The notes: generated by a model not told the origin, from the letters alone. 64,000 nucleotides of DNA from Nitrososphaerota archaeon (GCA_028867785.1 JAGWFS010000003.1:62001-126000); one strand, 5' to 3'; counted from the first letter of the stretch, positions 24,689-33,047 are shown. Translations and numbers: made by a program.

Positions 24689-25882
24689 CTAGTATTTTGG
24701 CACGAACTTGAAACCAGTCTTTGAGGATATTGTAATTACAGATATGATTGAGGCCACCAATACAAGAGCTGCAAGAGGACCAAACTCTGGAACAGTTTGA
24801 CTGGTTTGTCCCAGTGCCTGTGCATATCTCGGGTCTGCAGCAAGATTCAGGGCAATTACAGTGCCGTTTGTAAATATAGTTGCATACAGTTTCTGGTTGT
24901 CAGAATCAATAGCTGTGGAAAACGGGTTGGCCACAATATCATAGCCACCAACAAGTGTATTTGTTTTTGTATCAACTAGTTCTACCCGGTCTACAAAACT
25001 TGAAGCTGTAACAGGGCTAGCTGGAGTATATGTGATAGCCATGATGCCGTTTTTAGAATTATAAGCAATGGAATGAGTTGGAGCCTTTAGTTTTATCTGT
25101 GTGAGAACAGAATTATTTGTCAAATCAATTACTGAAACATTTGGAGACGCATGGTTGGTAACGTATAGCCGCTTGTTTACTGGATCAATGGCCATCTGAT
25201 CTGGAACAGAACCTACCCTCAAGTCTCCTATAACTTTGTTAGAGTTCAGATCTATTACCGTAACATCGTTTGATTCCCAGTTGGTAACATATCCAGTATT
25301 GGTTTCATTGTAAATTTGTATCAGTACAGGCGTAATTCCTACAGGTATTGTGCCAACTACTAAATCCTTGGTAGTGTCTATCACACTTATGCTGTTTGTT
25401 CCTGCGTGTATGACGTAAAGCATTTGATTTTTGGAATCATATGCCAATCCTCCTCCGCTTGTTTGAAATGAGACATAGGGTTGTTCTGTCTCCCACAGAT
25501 GGGCGTTGTTGTATTGATTAATCTGTGACGGTCCTAAACTAATATCATTTATTTTTTGCAGAGTATTCAAATTAAAAACAGATACGGTGTTTTGAGAATC
25601 ATAAGTAGCATAAAGTTTGTTCTTGTCTTGTGCCACTGCAAATAATATTACTCCCTTTCCAGCGTCTATCGTGCCTACAACCTTGTCTGAGTTTTCATCA
25701 ATTACTACAATTGTCCCATCCAATGGGTTTGTAACGTAAGCCTTGCCATCAACAACTTCCACCCACAAGGCTGAACTGCCAACATTGATTTCTTTGCGAT
25801 AATCTACCTGACCACTAACCTGGGTTAATGGCACTGCAATTAATACGGCAAAAACTATTGAAAGCATCAAGTTTTTCTTCAT
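24689..25882 (-). CDS. YVTN-type beta-propeller surface protein with PEFG sorting tail
   Basis: A 397-residue exported protein with a signal peptide (LSIVFAVLIAVPLTQVSG). It holds about seven propeller repeats with units such as ISVIDTTKDLVVGTIPVG, VTVIDLNSNKVIGDLRVG and KRLYVTNHASPNVSVIDL, the YVTN/NHL-like pattern typical of archaeal surface layers. It ends with TVPEFGPLAALVLVASI and a basic tail (PEFG-CTERM). It is probably glycosylated and anchored at the cell surface. Propellers of this type usually bind proteins or sugars; the ligand is unknown. Confidence 0.85.
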   Translation of the reverse strand: MKKNLMLSIVFAVLIAVPLTQVSGQVDYRKEINVGSSALWVEVVDGKAYVTNPLDGTIVVIDENSDKVVGTIDAGKGVILFAVAQDKNKLYATYDSQNTVSVFNLNTLQKINDISLGPSQINQYNNAHLWETEQPYVSFQTSGGGLAYDSKNQMLYVIHAGTNSISVIDTTKDLVVGTIPVGITPVLIQIYNETNTGYVTNWESNDVTVIDLNSNKVIGDLRVGSVPDQMAIDPVNKRLYVTNHASPNVSVIDLTNNSVLTQIKLKAPTHSIAYNSKNGIMAITYTPASPVTASSFVDRVELVDTKTNTLVGGYDIVANPFSTAIDSDNQKLYATIFTNGTVIALNLAADPRYAQALGQTSQTVPEFGPLAALVLVASIISVITISSKTGFKFVPKY

Positions 25883-26220
25883 TTTAATTAATTCGTTTAG
25901 ACTAGAAACAGGGAGGAAATATATTTTTCTGTTTTTGCCTGTCGCTGAAATTAATCACATATCACTACTTTTGGAGGTATTTTCAGATAAATATGATTTT
26001 AACTGCTGATCAGATGAAATAATTACAAGAAAAAGAAAAATCCGCCATATTGTGTAAATAAATCCAGATTGGATAACATATCAAAAGATGGAAATGATTT
26101 TCTCAAACTACATTACAATCAAAGTTCTAACAATAACAAACAATGTACAAGAATTAAAAAAAAGAGGACACTCCCAAACGTAAAGCCAAACATCACGTTC
26201 TGGCATTACATTGGTTGTTT
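25883..26220. other. Intergenic region with no gene seen
   Basis: AT-rich sequence between two minus-strand genes. I see no open frame of protein-like composition on either strand and no RNA gene. The part next to 25883 must contain the promoter of the propeller gene. The part next to 26220 follows the stop of the repeat protein at 26221. Confidence 0.5.
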
Positions 26221-26847
26221 TTACGAGGAGTGATCTGCCAAGCTTGGTGCCGGTCTTTGTATCCACGTGAAGGTCGGTTTTCCTCCGTTTGCAGATGCGT
26301 GTGCAACCATCATCAAGTCAGGAGTCGATTTTGGCGCAGGTATGCCGTCTATGTTCTCAGCTGGTCTTGGCACCAACATGAAAGTAGCTTTCCCTCCCTT
26401 GTGAGCTGGAGAAACTGCTACAAGCATCATTGGGCTTGGGTCGGTAGACTCTTGAGACGCCTCCATCACCGGATTTTGTTGAACCGGCTTTGGAATAGGT
26501 ATGCCATCTATACCTTCTATTGGCCTTTGTATCCATGTAAGAATAGGCTTGCCGCCTTGCTGTAATGGCTGCACAACCAATATCATGTCAGGCGGTGCCT
26601 GCCTTTGTATTGGTATTCCGTCTACGTTCTCAGCTGGTCTTGGCATCAACATGAAAATAGCTTTATCTCCCTTGTGAGTTGGAGATACTGCAACCAACAT
26701 CATGGTGCCTGTGGATCCAAACGTTTGTGATGTCATCTTGGTAGCATCGCTTTGTGGATCAGTCATTGCAAATGCAGAGACTTGTGTTCCTATGCCTAGG
26801 GCTAACACTATTGCCGCAACTGCAATTCCCGAAATTATTCTAGTCAT
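26221..26847 (-). CDS. Secreted protein built from internal duplications
   Basis: A 208-residue exported protein with a signal peptide (VAAIVLALGIGTQVSAFA). The mature part is a pair of units repeated twice: MMLVAVSPxHKGxKAxFMLxPRPAENxDGIP and, 45 residues later, DMILVVQPLQQGGKPILTWIQRP or DLMMVAHASANGGKPTFTWIQRP. The repeated DGIP motif recurs three to four times. It is rich in Pro, Met and Gly and has no Cys. The gene is divergent from the cupredoxin at 27186 and shares its promoter-type element. Function is unknown; a copper or surface role is possible from context. Confidence 0.65.
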   Translation of the reverse strand: MTRIISGIAVAAIVLALGIGTQVSAFAMTDPQSDATKMTSQTFGSTGTMMLVAVSPTHKGDKAIFMLMPRPAENVDGIPIQRQAPPDMILVVQPLQQGGKPILTWIQRPIEGIDGIPIPKPVQQNPVMEASQESTDPSPMMLVAVSPAHKGGKATFMLVPRPAENIDGIPAPKSTPDLMMVAHASANGGKPTFTWIQRPAPSLADHSS

Positions 26848-26867
26848 TGGAATCTGAATTCAAAATT

Positions 26868-26912
26868 TATTATTTAGCGATATTTCAGATTCACACACAA
26901 ATTACATGCAAA
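26868..26912 (-). promoter_or_regulatory. Promoter element resembling those of the two copper-protein genes
   Basis: Read on the minus strand, this segment contains TTTGCATGTAATTTG and then GAAATATCGCTAAATAATAA, about 25 bases before the start codon at 26847. The same two parts, in the same order, precede the genes at 27186 and 27940. Confidence 0.5.
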
Positions 26913-26982
26913 TCATAAAACTGCAAAATGACTTTGAAAATCAGTATGTGATTTTAGACATTTCGCATTGAAAATTTTTATT

Positions 26983-27031
26983 GGTTCGATTCAAAGGGGT
27001 TATGGAGATGACGCTGAAATTGAATCGAACC
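26983..27031. repeat. 12-bp perfect inverted repeat in a divergent promoter region
   Basis: GGTTCGATTCAA (26983-26994) and its exact complement TTGAATCGAACC (27020-27031) are separated by 25 bases. The pair lies between the divergent genes at 26847 and 27186. It could be an operator for a dimeric regulator, or form a hairpin in a transcript. The arms resemble a tRNA T-arm sequence, but no tRNA can be folded here. Confidence 0.6.
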
Positions 27032-27117
27032 GCTCATACGATAACATGATGACATAAAGATATTTTTCCAAATCATGTGCAAATTATTGTAGTTTCCCAG
27101 TATTGATCCAGAGATGA

Positions 27118-27162
27118 TTTGTACATAATTTGCATGTCATTTTGAAATATTTCTAAATAGTT
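27118..27162 (+). promoter_or_regulatory. Promoter element upstream of cupredoxin gene
   Basis: TTTGTACATAATTTGCATG, TCATTTTGAAATATT and CTAAATAG occur in this order, ending about 25 bases before ATG 27186. The CTAAATAG part is the likely TATA box, implying a leaderless mRNA. About 40 of 45 positions match the segment at 27874. Confidence 0.65.
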
Positions 27163-27185
27163 TTTCCATAAACCCTCTTGACTAT

Positions 27186-27716
27186 ATGGAAAATCTAAAC
27201 AAGGGAATAATTCTCGGCCTGACAATAGCTGCAGCAGCTGGAGTCATTGCCACGATCTCTCTTGAAGGACAGATATTCGGACAAACCAGCACAGCCTCTG
27301 CCACATCACAAAAGACATTCTACATAGCAACAGTCCACTTGGATGGCATAACCAGCATTTATCCAGGTTCTGATCACCCGTCAGAGCCATATCCCAACTC
27401 TACCCTTCCATCAGGAGGCGGATTGGTGATAAAGAAGATAGACAACATAGGAGGCTGGAAAGTAAGACAGTACATGTTTGCGCCTTCAGTAATTGTTGTA
27501 AACCAAGGCGACCAGGTTACTCTTAACTTTGTAGACGTGCAAGGACCGGAACACATGATAACTGTAGATGGAATTTCCCCCCAGTTTGACATTCACAGAG
27601 GGGAGATGAGGACGGTTACCTTTACAGCAAACAACGCAGGAACAATCGACTTTTGGTGTTCGATGCACGAACCAAACATGCGTGGCGAGATAGTGGTCCT
27701 TCCGAGAACCACCTAG
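27186..27716 (+). CDS. Membrane-anchored cupredoxin
   Basis: A 176-residue exported protein with an N-terminal membrane helix (LGLTIAAAAGVIATISL). The last 90 residues form a cupredoxin domain with copper ligands His in GPEHMITV, Cys in FWCSMHEPNM (C-x2-H-x3-M), the following His and Met. An inserted region with a Pro/Ser-rich loop precedes it. The IDFWCSMHEPNMRGEIVVL ending is like that of nitrosocyanin and cytochrome oxidase subunit II relatives, but only one Cys is present, so it is a mononuclear type 1 site. It probably carries electrons outside the membrane. Confidence 0.85.
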   Translation: MENLNKGIILGLTIAAAAGVIATISLEGQIFGQTSTASATSQKTFYIATVHLDGITSIYPGSDHPSEPYPNSTLPSGGGLVIKKIDNIGGWKVRQYMFAPSVIVVNQGDQVTLNFVDVQGPEHMITVDGISPQFDIHRGEMRTVTFTANNAGTIDFWCSMHEPNMRGEIVVLPRTT

Positions 27717-27769
27717 AACATGATGCCGTAACATGATCAGCGGATCGTGTCTGGCAATAGCATTGTGTT

Positions 27770-27786
27770 ATTTTTTTAATTTTTTT
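27770..27786 (+). terminator. Poly-T transcription terminator
   Basis: Two runs of seven and six T residues follow the cupredoxin gene at 27716 by about 50 bases, the usual archaeal termination signal. Confidence 0.5.
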
Positions 27787-27873
27787 ACACAGCCAGATCT
27801 AACAATAATTTATCCAAAGTTTATTCCATGTTTGGCATCAAATGATTTAGTTGCCAGTAAAAACAACTCGAGA

Positions 27874-27922
27874 GATTTGCACATAATTTATACGTCATTT
27901 TGAAATATTGCTAAATAATTTT
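27874..27922 (+). promoter_or_regulatory. Promoter element upstream of the multidomain copper protein
   Basis: The segment repeats the element at 27118: TTTGCACATAATTTATACG, TCATTTTGAAATATTGCTAAATAATTTT. The CTAAATAA part lies about 25 bases before ATG 27940, as for a leaderless gene. Similarity to the 27118 copy extends beyond what core promoter elements alone would require. Confidence 0.65.
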
Positions 27923-27939
27923 CTCGGCAGAACCATCCC

Positions 27940-29307
27940 ATGCAAACAAACCTAGCTATTACAACAATAGTCATAGCAACTGTTGCTGTACTTGCAATGA
28001 TTGTACCGCTTGATCTCATGTCACATGACAGCAAGATGCAGGGACTAGGACAAGCCAATGCAGAGATGGCAGACAATTCGATGGCTGCCCCACACCACGA
28101 CATGGTAGCCATGATGATGGGACAGGATTCGATGAGCTCTGACCAGTCAAATGAAACACAGGACAACGATGCACAGAATACGTCACTCTCAAAGACATCA
28201 GATAATGTCACAGTGGACTTTGCCGCGACCCCGATGATCCAGACAAATAGTCTGGCATCAATCCAGATGCACGTAAAAGACTCCAAGTCCGGAGCAAAGC
28301 TCAGCCATGTAGATTGGGCAATCACAGTCAGAGATCCTGACGGAAACCTGATTTACAAGACAACAACCGGGCATTCACACATGGGAAACATGGGCTTTAG
28401 TGTAGCTTTTCCAAAAGCTGGTGAAAGCACGGTATACCTGACAGTATCATCAATTGGAACTCAAATGATGGGACTGGAAGTAGAACCTAAAGGAAGAACA
28501 CATACCATGCTATCTGGAAGCCCGAAAGGCTTTGCGACAGATCCAACAAACGATTTTGGAGCACGAGAGTTTGAGTTTCCAGTTTATGTGCAAACCATAG
28601 ACCAAACACACACACTCAACGGAACAGTTCCTGGAACCGCAGTCAATTTTGAGATGAGCACTATGGCAAAGAAGATTGTAGCAGGACAGCCCGTAACATT
28701 CGTTTTTACAGCGACAAAGGCGAAAGATGGTTCAATGATTACCCATCCCGATACGCAGGTTACTGTATCAACCGAGGGTTATGTTTTGGCACAGTCCGCT
28801 GCAGTTGAAGGGGCAATGACAATGAATGGAGCAGTCCATGGCCATACAGGAGTGATGACCGTAACTGAGATCTTTCCAAGTGCAGGCCCATACGTTCTAG
28901 ACGTCAAACTTCAGCCAAGCCCGCTTTCAGACTACATGTGGGGGCAGGCATACACTGATTTTAACGTGTTCGTCTCAGAACCAACTGGAAGTGTGTCGTC
29001 ATCTGCAACTGAAACAAGCGACAATCCCCCACCAAACACAGTAGACATCAACGGTTTGGAATCGCCGTTCTTTACTCCAGATGTGCTCAACATCAAGGCA
29101 GGAACAACTGTGACCTTTGTCAATACCGACGGCAATACACATACAGTCACATCAGTCAAGCCCGGAACTACTGACGCCGATGGAACCTTTGATAGCGGAT
29201 TAATCAAGGCAGGAAAGACATTCACGTTTACCTTCAACAAGCCTGGAACATACCAGTACATCTGTATGATCCACACACACATGCACGGAACCATAGTCGT
29301 TTCCTAA
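27940..29307 (+). CDS. Multidomain copper protein: Met/His-rich head, YtkA-like domain and plastocyanin domain
   Basis: A 455-residue exported protein. After a membrane anchor comes a Met/His-rich stretch (PHHDMVAMMMGQDSMSS) that may hold Cu(I). Residues about 85-345 are beta-rich with repeated immunoglobulin-like strands (VDWAITVRDPDGN, AGESTVYLTVSS) of the YtkA/FixH type. Residues about 365-455 form a plastocyanin domain with His in NTHTVTS and YICMIHTHMHG providing Cys, His and Met. The combination suggests copper delivery or extracellular electron transfer. A T-run follows its stop. Confidence 0.8.
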   Translation: MQTNLAITTIVIATVAVLAMIVPLDLMSHDSKMQGLGQANAEMADNSMAAPHHDMVAMMMGQDSMSSDQSNETQDNDAQNTSLSKTSDNVTVDFAATPMIQTNSLASIQMHVKDSKSGAKLSHVDWAITVRDPDGNLIYKTTTGHSHMGNMGFSVAFPKAGESTVYLTVSSIGTQMMGLEVEPKGRTHTMLSGSPKGFATDPTNDFGAREFEFPVYVQTIDQTHTLNGTVPGTAVNFEMSTMAKKIVAGQPVTFVFTATKAKDGSMITHPDTQVTVSTEGYVLAQSAAVEGAMTMNGAVHGHTGVMTVTEIFPSAGPYVLDVKLQPSPLSDYMWGQAYTDFNVFVSEPTGSVSSSATETSDNPPPNTVDINGLESPFFTPDVLNIKAGTTVTFVNTDGNTHTVTSVKPGTTDADGTFDSGLIKAGKTFTFTFNKPGTYQYICMIHTHMHGTIVVS

Positions 29308-29310
29308 CCT

Positions 29311-29326
29311 TCCCTCCTTTTTTTAA
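29311..29326 (+). terminator. Poly-T transcription terminator
   Basis: CCTTTTTTT immediately after the stop codon of the copper protein gene, without a strong hairpin, as usual for archaeal termination. Confidence 0.5.
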
Positions 29327-29397
29327 TGCAAGTTCTGTGAACCATTCAAGCTCATAAACGTCTTTAAACCGTATTATGTTGATGTCTAGTCATTCAA

Positions 29398-29703
29398 ATG
29401 CCGAGTCTGCCATACGCAAAAAATCTTCTCTTCTTCGTTTTTGCCAGTTCAAGAGGCGGGGAGAACAGGGCCAAAATCATGAGCGGGCTGCTAAAATCTC
29501 CCCGCAATGCAAACCAGCTGGCAAATGATCTCGGACTAAACTACAGGGCAATACAGCATCACATAGAGGTGCTAGAAAAGAACAACATGGTTACCAAGGT
29601 CGGTGAAAAATATGGCACGACCTATTTTCCATCAGCATTTTTTGAGGCAAATATAGAGACATACAATGAAATAATATCAGCAATACACAGGAGCACCAAG
29701 TAG
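29398..29703 (+). CDS. Winged-helix transcriptional regulator
   Basis: A 101-residue wHTH protein with FVFASSRGGENRAKIMSGLL, RNANQLANDLGLNYRAIQHHIEVLEKNNMV and a wing GEKYGTTYFPS. It is very similar to the regulator encoded next to it (29758-30135), so the two probably arose by tandem duplication and may form heterodimers. A C-terminal helix (FEANIETYNEIISAIHRS) is likely used for dimerisation. It lies just downstream of the copper protein genes and may control them. Confidence 0.8.
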   Translation: MPSLPYAKNLLFFVFASSRGGENRAKIMSGLLKSPRNANQLANDLGLNYRAIQHHIEVLEKNNMVTKVGEKYGTTYFPSAFFEANIETYNEIISAIHRSTK

Positions 29704-29757
29704 GATTTGTACTCAATCTTGAAAAATGTATTTATGTCATCATGCAAAGAAGCCCAC

Positions 29758-30135
29758 ATGATCACACAATATAACGTATCATCACATCATACCCCGAGGG
29801 ATTCAGATCAGAGAGGAACGGAACTTCCCTATGCAAGAAATCTGCTGTGGATGGTATTTGCAAATTCCAGAGGCGGTCAGAACAGAATAAGGATTATCTT
29901 TTCTCTGAAAAAGTCGCCGCTTAATGCACACCAGCTTGCAAAAGAGATTGGACTAAACTACAGGGCAATACAGCATCACATAGGAGTTCTTGAGAAGAAT
30001 AACCTCGTATCGCATGTTGGTGAAAAATACGGAACCGTCTATTTTCTTTCCACTTTTCTTGAGGTAAACATTGCTATCTTTGATGAGCTTGTCGCCAGCC
30101 TGCATCAGGGCAGAAAGCCGGGGCGGACAAATTGA
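29758..30135 (+). CDS. Winged-helix transcriptional regulator paired with a membrane protein
   Basis: I choose ATG 29758 (125 residues); the frame opens at 29707, but the TATA-like GTATTTATG lies about 25 bases before 29758. The product has a polar N-terminus, then wHTH elements FANSRGGQNRIRIIFSLKKS, LNAHQLAKEIGLNYRAIQHHIGVLEKNNLV and GEKYGTVYFLS. The stop overlaps the next start (TTGA), coupling it to a three-helix membrane protein. The same gene pair occurs at 3533/4015. Confidence 0.8.
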   Translation: MITQYNVSSHHTPRDSDQRGTELPYARNLLWMVFANSRGGQNRIRIIFSLKKSPLNAHQLAKEIGLNYRAIQHHIGVLEKNNLVSHVGEKYGTVYFLSTFLEVNIAIFDELVASLHQGRKPGRTN

Positions 30136-30416
30136 TCCCAATCATTCCATATTGTGCCATTATTGCAATGGCAAACATGGTGGTGTTCAGCGTTCTAATC
30201 GCCACCTTTACAAAGATGTATTCAAAAACAAAATCACAGGTCCACATAGGAATGATCTTCTTTGTAGGAATGCTGTTCTTGGATAATGCGATTAATGTAT
30301 ACACGTATTTTTTCATGTTCGACTTGTACCAGGCAGCACTATTGCCGTTTGTTCTTGCGGTTCGTATAGTCCAGTTGGCTGGCTCTCTAGTATTCCTAAA
30401 GATAACATGGCAGTAG
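30132..30416 (+). CDS. Small three-helix membrane protein (partner of wHTH regulator)
   Basis: A 94-residue protein with three membrane helices. It is clearly homologous to the protein at 4015: YSKTKSQVHIGMIFFVGMLFL, LLPFVLAVRI and the LKITWQ ending are shared. The TTG start overlaps the stop of the wHTH gene, so the two are made together. It may sense a membrane or lipid state and act on the regulator, which is inferred from the repeated pairing. Confidence 0.75.
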   Translation: MIPIIPYCAIIAMANMVVFSVLIATFTKMYSKTKSQVHIGMIFFVGMLFLDNAINVYTYFFMFDLYQAALLPFVLAVRIVQLAGSLVFLKITWQ

Positions 30417-30632
30417 AACACGTTACATGAAGTAGGCACTATTGACTTCCAGTCCACAACCAAATTCTTTGATCCTTACGAGTCGAATGCCTGTCAAGGC
30501 CTTCAAATCCAAATTCTTTCAGAAGATCTTTTGGTGTGTCATATTGAGAGTAATTTCGCGTGCTATTGCTTTGGTTTCATTTATCAATAGTAACAGTTAA
30601 ATGATACATTAATTATTGAACTATTGAATATT

Positions 30633-30944
30633 ATGGGCTCGCAATGGAAAGCATTGGCAGACGACAACAGAAGAGAGATCCTATTATTATTAAGAAAACA
30701 CGATATGACGCCAACTGAGATGGCAGAACATTTCAAATTTACACTTCCCGCACTGTCTACGCACCTTCGCATATTGAAAGATGCGGATCTGGTAACAGAA
30801 AAAAAAGAAGGCAAGAACAGATTCTATTCTTTAAACGAAAGAAAATCCTACGAAATGCTAAATTATTTTGAGCAAATGTGGGGATACAAGCTTAACTCGC
30901 TCAAAGAATTTGTGGAAAATAAAGAGAGGAAGGAGAAACAATGA
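30633..30944 (+). CDS. ArsR family transcriptional regulator
   Basis: A 103-residue regulator from ATG 30633 (the frame opens with TTG at 30624). It has WKALADDNRREILLLLRK, MTPTEMAEHFKFTLPALSTHLRILKDADLVT and a wing EKKEGKNRFYSL. There is no metal-binding Cys set. It overlaps the next gene by ATGA, the common ArsR/AHSA1 pairing found in many bacteria and some archaea. Confidence 0.85.
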   Translation: MGSQWKALADDNRREILLLLRKHDMTPTEMAEHFKFTLPALSTHLRILKDADLVTEKKEGKNRFYSLNERKSYEMLNYFEQMWGYKLNSLKEFVENKERKEKQ

Positions 30945-31390
30945 CTAGGAATGAAGTAAGAAAGATAATTGAAATTGATGCCTTGCCTGAAGTAGTATTC
31001 AAGGCTATTTCTGATCCAACAGAATTGACCAACTGGTTTCCTGATGCTGCAATACTTGAGCCCAATGTTGGCGGGAAATTCAAATTCACGTTTTACAAGG
31101 ATTCCACAAGATGTATAAAAAAGAAGGATGAAGATTCTCTCACAGAAGGAAAAGTTATTGAATTTGTTCCAAATAAAAAACTTTCATATTCCTGGCAACA
31201 CAACAATATTCCAGATTTTCCCGAAACTGTCGTAACATGGGAATTGGAACAGATAAGCAAGAACAAAACCAGAGTTACATTGACTCACTCAGGATTTACA
31301 GGCAAAGAAGGAGACAAGGGAATTGAGGCACACGACCAAGGGTGGACATTCTTCCTTAATGAATTGTCTTTGTATTGTAGAAACAAATAG
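30941..31390 (+). CDS. AHSA1/SRPBCC domain protein
   Basis: A 149-residue START/Bet v1-like protein: VFKAISDPTELTNWFPD near the start, then VGGKFKFTFYK, FVPNKKLSYSWQHNN, VTWELEQISKNKTRVTLTHSGF and a final helix QGWTFFLNELSLY. These match AHSA1-type SRPBCC proteins, which bind a hydrophobic ligand in a deep pocket. It is translationally coupled to an ArsR regulator and is probably its partner or target. Confidence 0.85.
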   Translation: MTRNEVRKIIEIDALPEVVFKAISDPTELTNWFPDAAILEPNVGGKFKFTFYKDSTRCIKKKDEDSLTEGKVIEFVPNKKLSYSWQHNNIPDFPETVVTWELEQISKNKTRVTLTHSGFTGKEGDKGIEAHDQGWTFFLNELSLYCRNK

Positions 31391-31577
31391 TACAAGATAC
31401 GATTCCTAGAACTGACTAAATAAAACACATAGGCATCGGATTAAGCTAACCATCCCATATGCACACAATATGACAAAAGATCAGAATTTTCTCCATTTAT
31501 CAAATACGCCTCTTAAAACTTTCATTACAAGAGATGGTCATTCTGACACGTATGTACGGTTTGTTTTGATGTGTGTA

Positions 31578-33047
31578 TTATTGAGAGTTTACTGCAATTA
31601 TTCCATTGGCAACTAGGTATTCTATCCCTTTAACAAATTCATCGTCTGATATTTGCCCGCTTGCCCACCACCCTGCGTTATTTTTCACCCAGGCAGGAAT
31701 ACCTTGAGAGTGTGATGCTGTCACGCTGGTCTTGGGTATCTTCATCATTCCATTTTGAATCAGATACTGTATTCCTTGTACGAATTGACTGTCGTCTACT
31801 TGTCCCTGAGACCACCATTTTGCGTTATTTTTAATCCATGAGGGAATTTCAACGCTTGGAGTATTGTTGACAGTGGTACTAGTCCTATTTACAAGGCCAG
31901 TGGCGCTAGATGACGGCTGTGAAAAGGGAGGAGCTATCTTTACATCAATTTTTACCATGCCAGCTTGGCTTACGTCAGTTACTCCTGATTCAGGTCCAGT
32001 GCCTGCAACATAGATTACATAGTGAGCCACTGGTGGAGGCTGGTTTTCTATGAAATTTTGTTCGTCGTTACCTACCGCAGAGTAAATATCTGTTCTTCCA
32101 ATGCTTTGTGCTAATGAGCTAAGCTCGTGCCCTTGGCTATCCACAGCATAAATGTCATAATGAATATCTGAGACTTTTTGAGTTTGAGAATATACTGGTT
32201 CAAAGGATATTCTCCATCCCATTGGACATCCTTGATGTGGTACTGATGGGCTGTAATAGTACTCTACAGCAAGACTGCCAGAGTCTGTTGATTGCGTGTC
32301 ATGGACAGCGTCAGATGCATAATCAGGCGAGGGGCATTGCGGGTTTCCTCCAAGAGGATTTGTTGATTGGACATTGAGGAATGCGGGAGGTTGCGCACTG
32401 TTTCCATGTTCTAGTAGACTGTACTGATAACCAATGGTAGGAGCTCCACTTGTTTTAATTGCATACACTTGGGCCTTTACTGGAAATGCCAAGGACGGGG
32501 CCACCCAGAGGTAGCTGTCAACCCCGCTGTCATGAAAGTGTAGAGTTGATGCACTAAAGGAACCGGCAGGAACTGTTACATTCTGCATCCCTATAGAGCC
32601 AATCGAGACCTCGCCATAGATTCCAGTCTGCCCCCAGACCGGGCTTAGTATGTCCACAGGATGTGTCTTTATGGCAAAAGAATCAAGCCAAGTCAATGTT
32701 AACCTGTAGACGTTTACGTAATTGGCAAGATTGGTTGGAGTGTATGTCGGATCAGGAGTAATGTTACCTATAGTGACAGTACCCTTTTGCACTATGGAAC
32801 CATCGTGGACTACCATCTGCAAGTTATAGCCGCCGCTACTTGTCTGGTTCTGCACCCAAAAATCCATCTCAAAGGGCTCCAGATTATGATAGAAAACGTC
32901 AGCTATGCTGTATCTATAGTAATCCCCAGGTTTCAGCCCTTGGCCTACATACCAAGTAGTAGCAAATGCAGAAGGTACCAGCGGAGCCATACCAGAGAGT
33001 ACGATTACAGACATGGTGAAAATTGCCAATAGGGATCTAAATTCCAT
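31578..33047 (-). CDS. Large secreted protein with C-terminal WIKNNAxWW repeats
   Basis: A 489-residue exported protein with a signal peptide (LSGMAPLVPSAFA). The first 380 residues are beta-rich with several glycosylation-type sites and no recognised family; VGQGLKPGDYYRYSIADVFYHN opens the mature part. The C-terminal 90 residues carry two clear copies of a 45-residue helical repeat, IPSWIKNNAKWWSQGQVDDSQF and IPAWVKNNAGWWASGQISDDEF, also found at the N-terminus of the protein at 19778. The repeat probably binds the cell wall or membrane surface. Confidence 0.65.
   Translation of the reverse strand: MEFRSLLAIFTMSVIVLSGMAPLVPSAFATTWYVGQGLKPGDYYRYSIADVFYHNLEPFEMDFWVQNQTSSGGYNLQMVVHDGSIVQKGTVTIGNITPDPTYTPTNLANYVNVYRLTLTWLDSFAIKTHPVDILSPVWGQTGIYGEVSIGSIGMQNVTVPAGSFSASTLHFHDSGVDSYLWVAPSLAFPVKAQVYAIKTSGAPTIGYQYSLLEHGNSAQPPAFLNVQSTNPLGGNPQCPSPDYASDAVHDTQSTDSGSLAVEYYYSPSVPHQGCPMGWRISFEPVYSQTQKVSDIHYDIYAVDSQGHELSSLAQSIGRTDIYSAVGNDEQNFIENQPPPVAHYVIYVAGTGPESGVTDVSQAGMVKIDVKIAPPFSQPSSSATGLVNRTSTTVNNTPSVEIPSWIKNNAKWWSQGQVDDSQFVQGIQYLIQNGMMKIPKTSVTASHSQGIPAWVKNNAGWWASGQISDDEFVKGIEYLVANGIIAVNSQ

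Noticed and set aside
26983-27031. A tRNA gene suggested by the T-arm-like GGTTCGATTC
   Set aside because: No acceptor, D or anticodon stem can be folded around either arm; the inverted repeat itself explains the match.
30439-30575. Minus-strand open stretch reading YDTPKDLLKEFGFEGLDRHS
   Set aside because: The composition is protein-like, but no start codon precedes it and a stop lies close upstream. It may be a decayed gene, but the evidence is too thin to list.
31470-31619. Plus-strand ORF of 49 codons between the AHSA1 gene and the large secreted protein
   Set aside because: The last third runs antisense through the well-supported gene at 31578 and the composition is not convincing.
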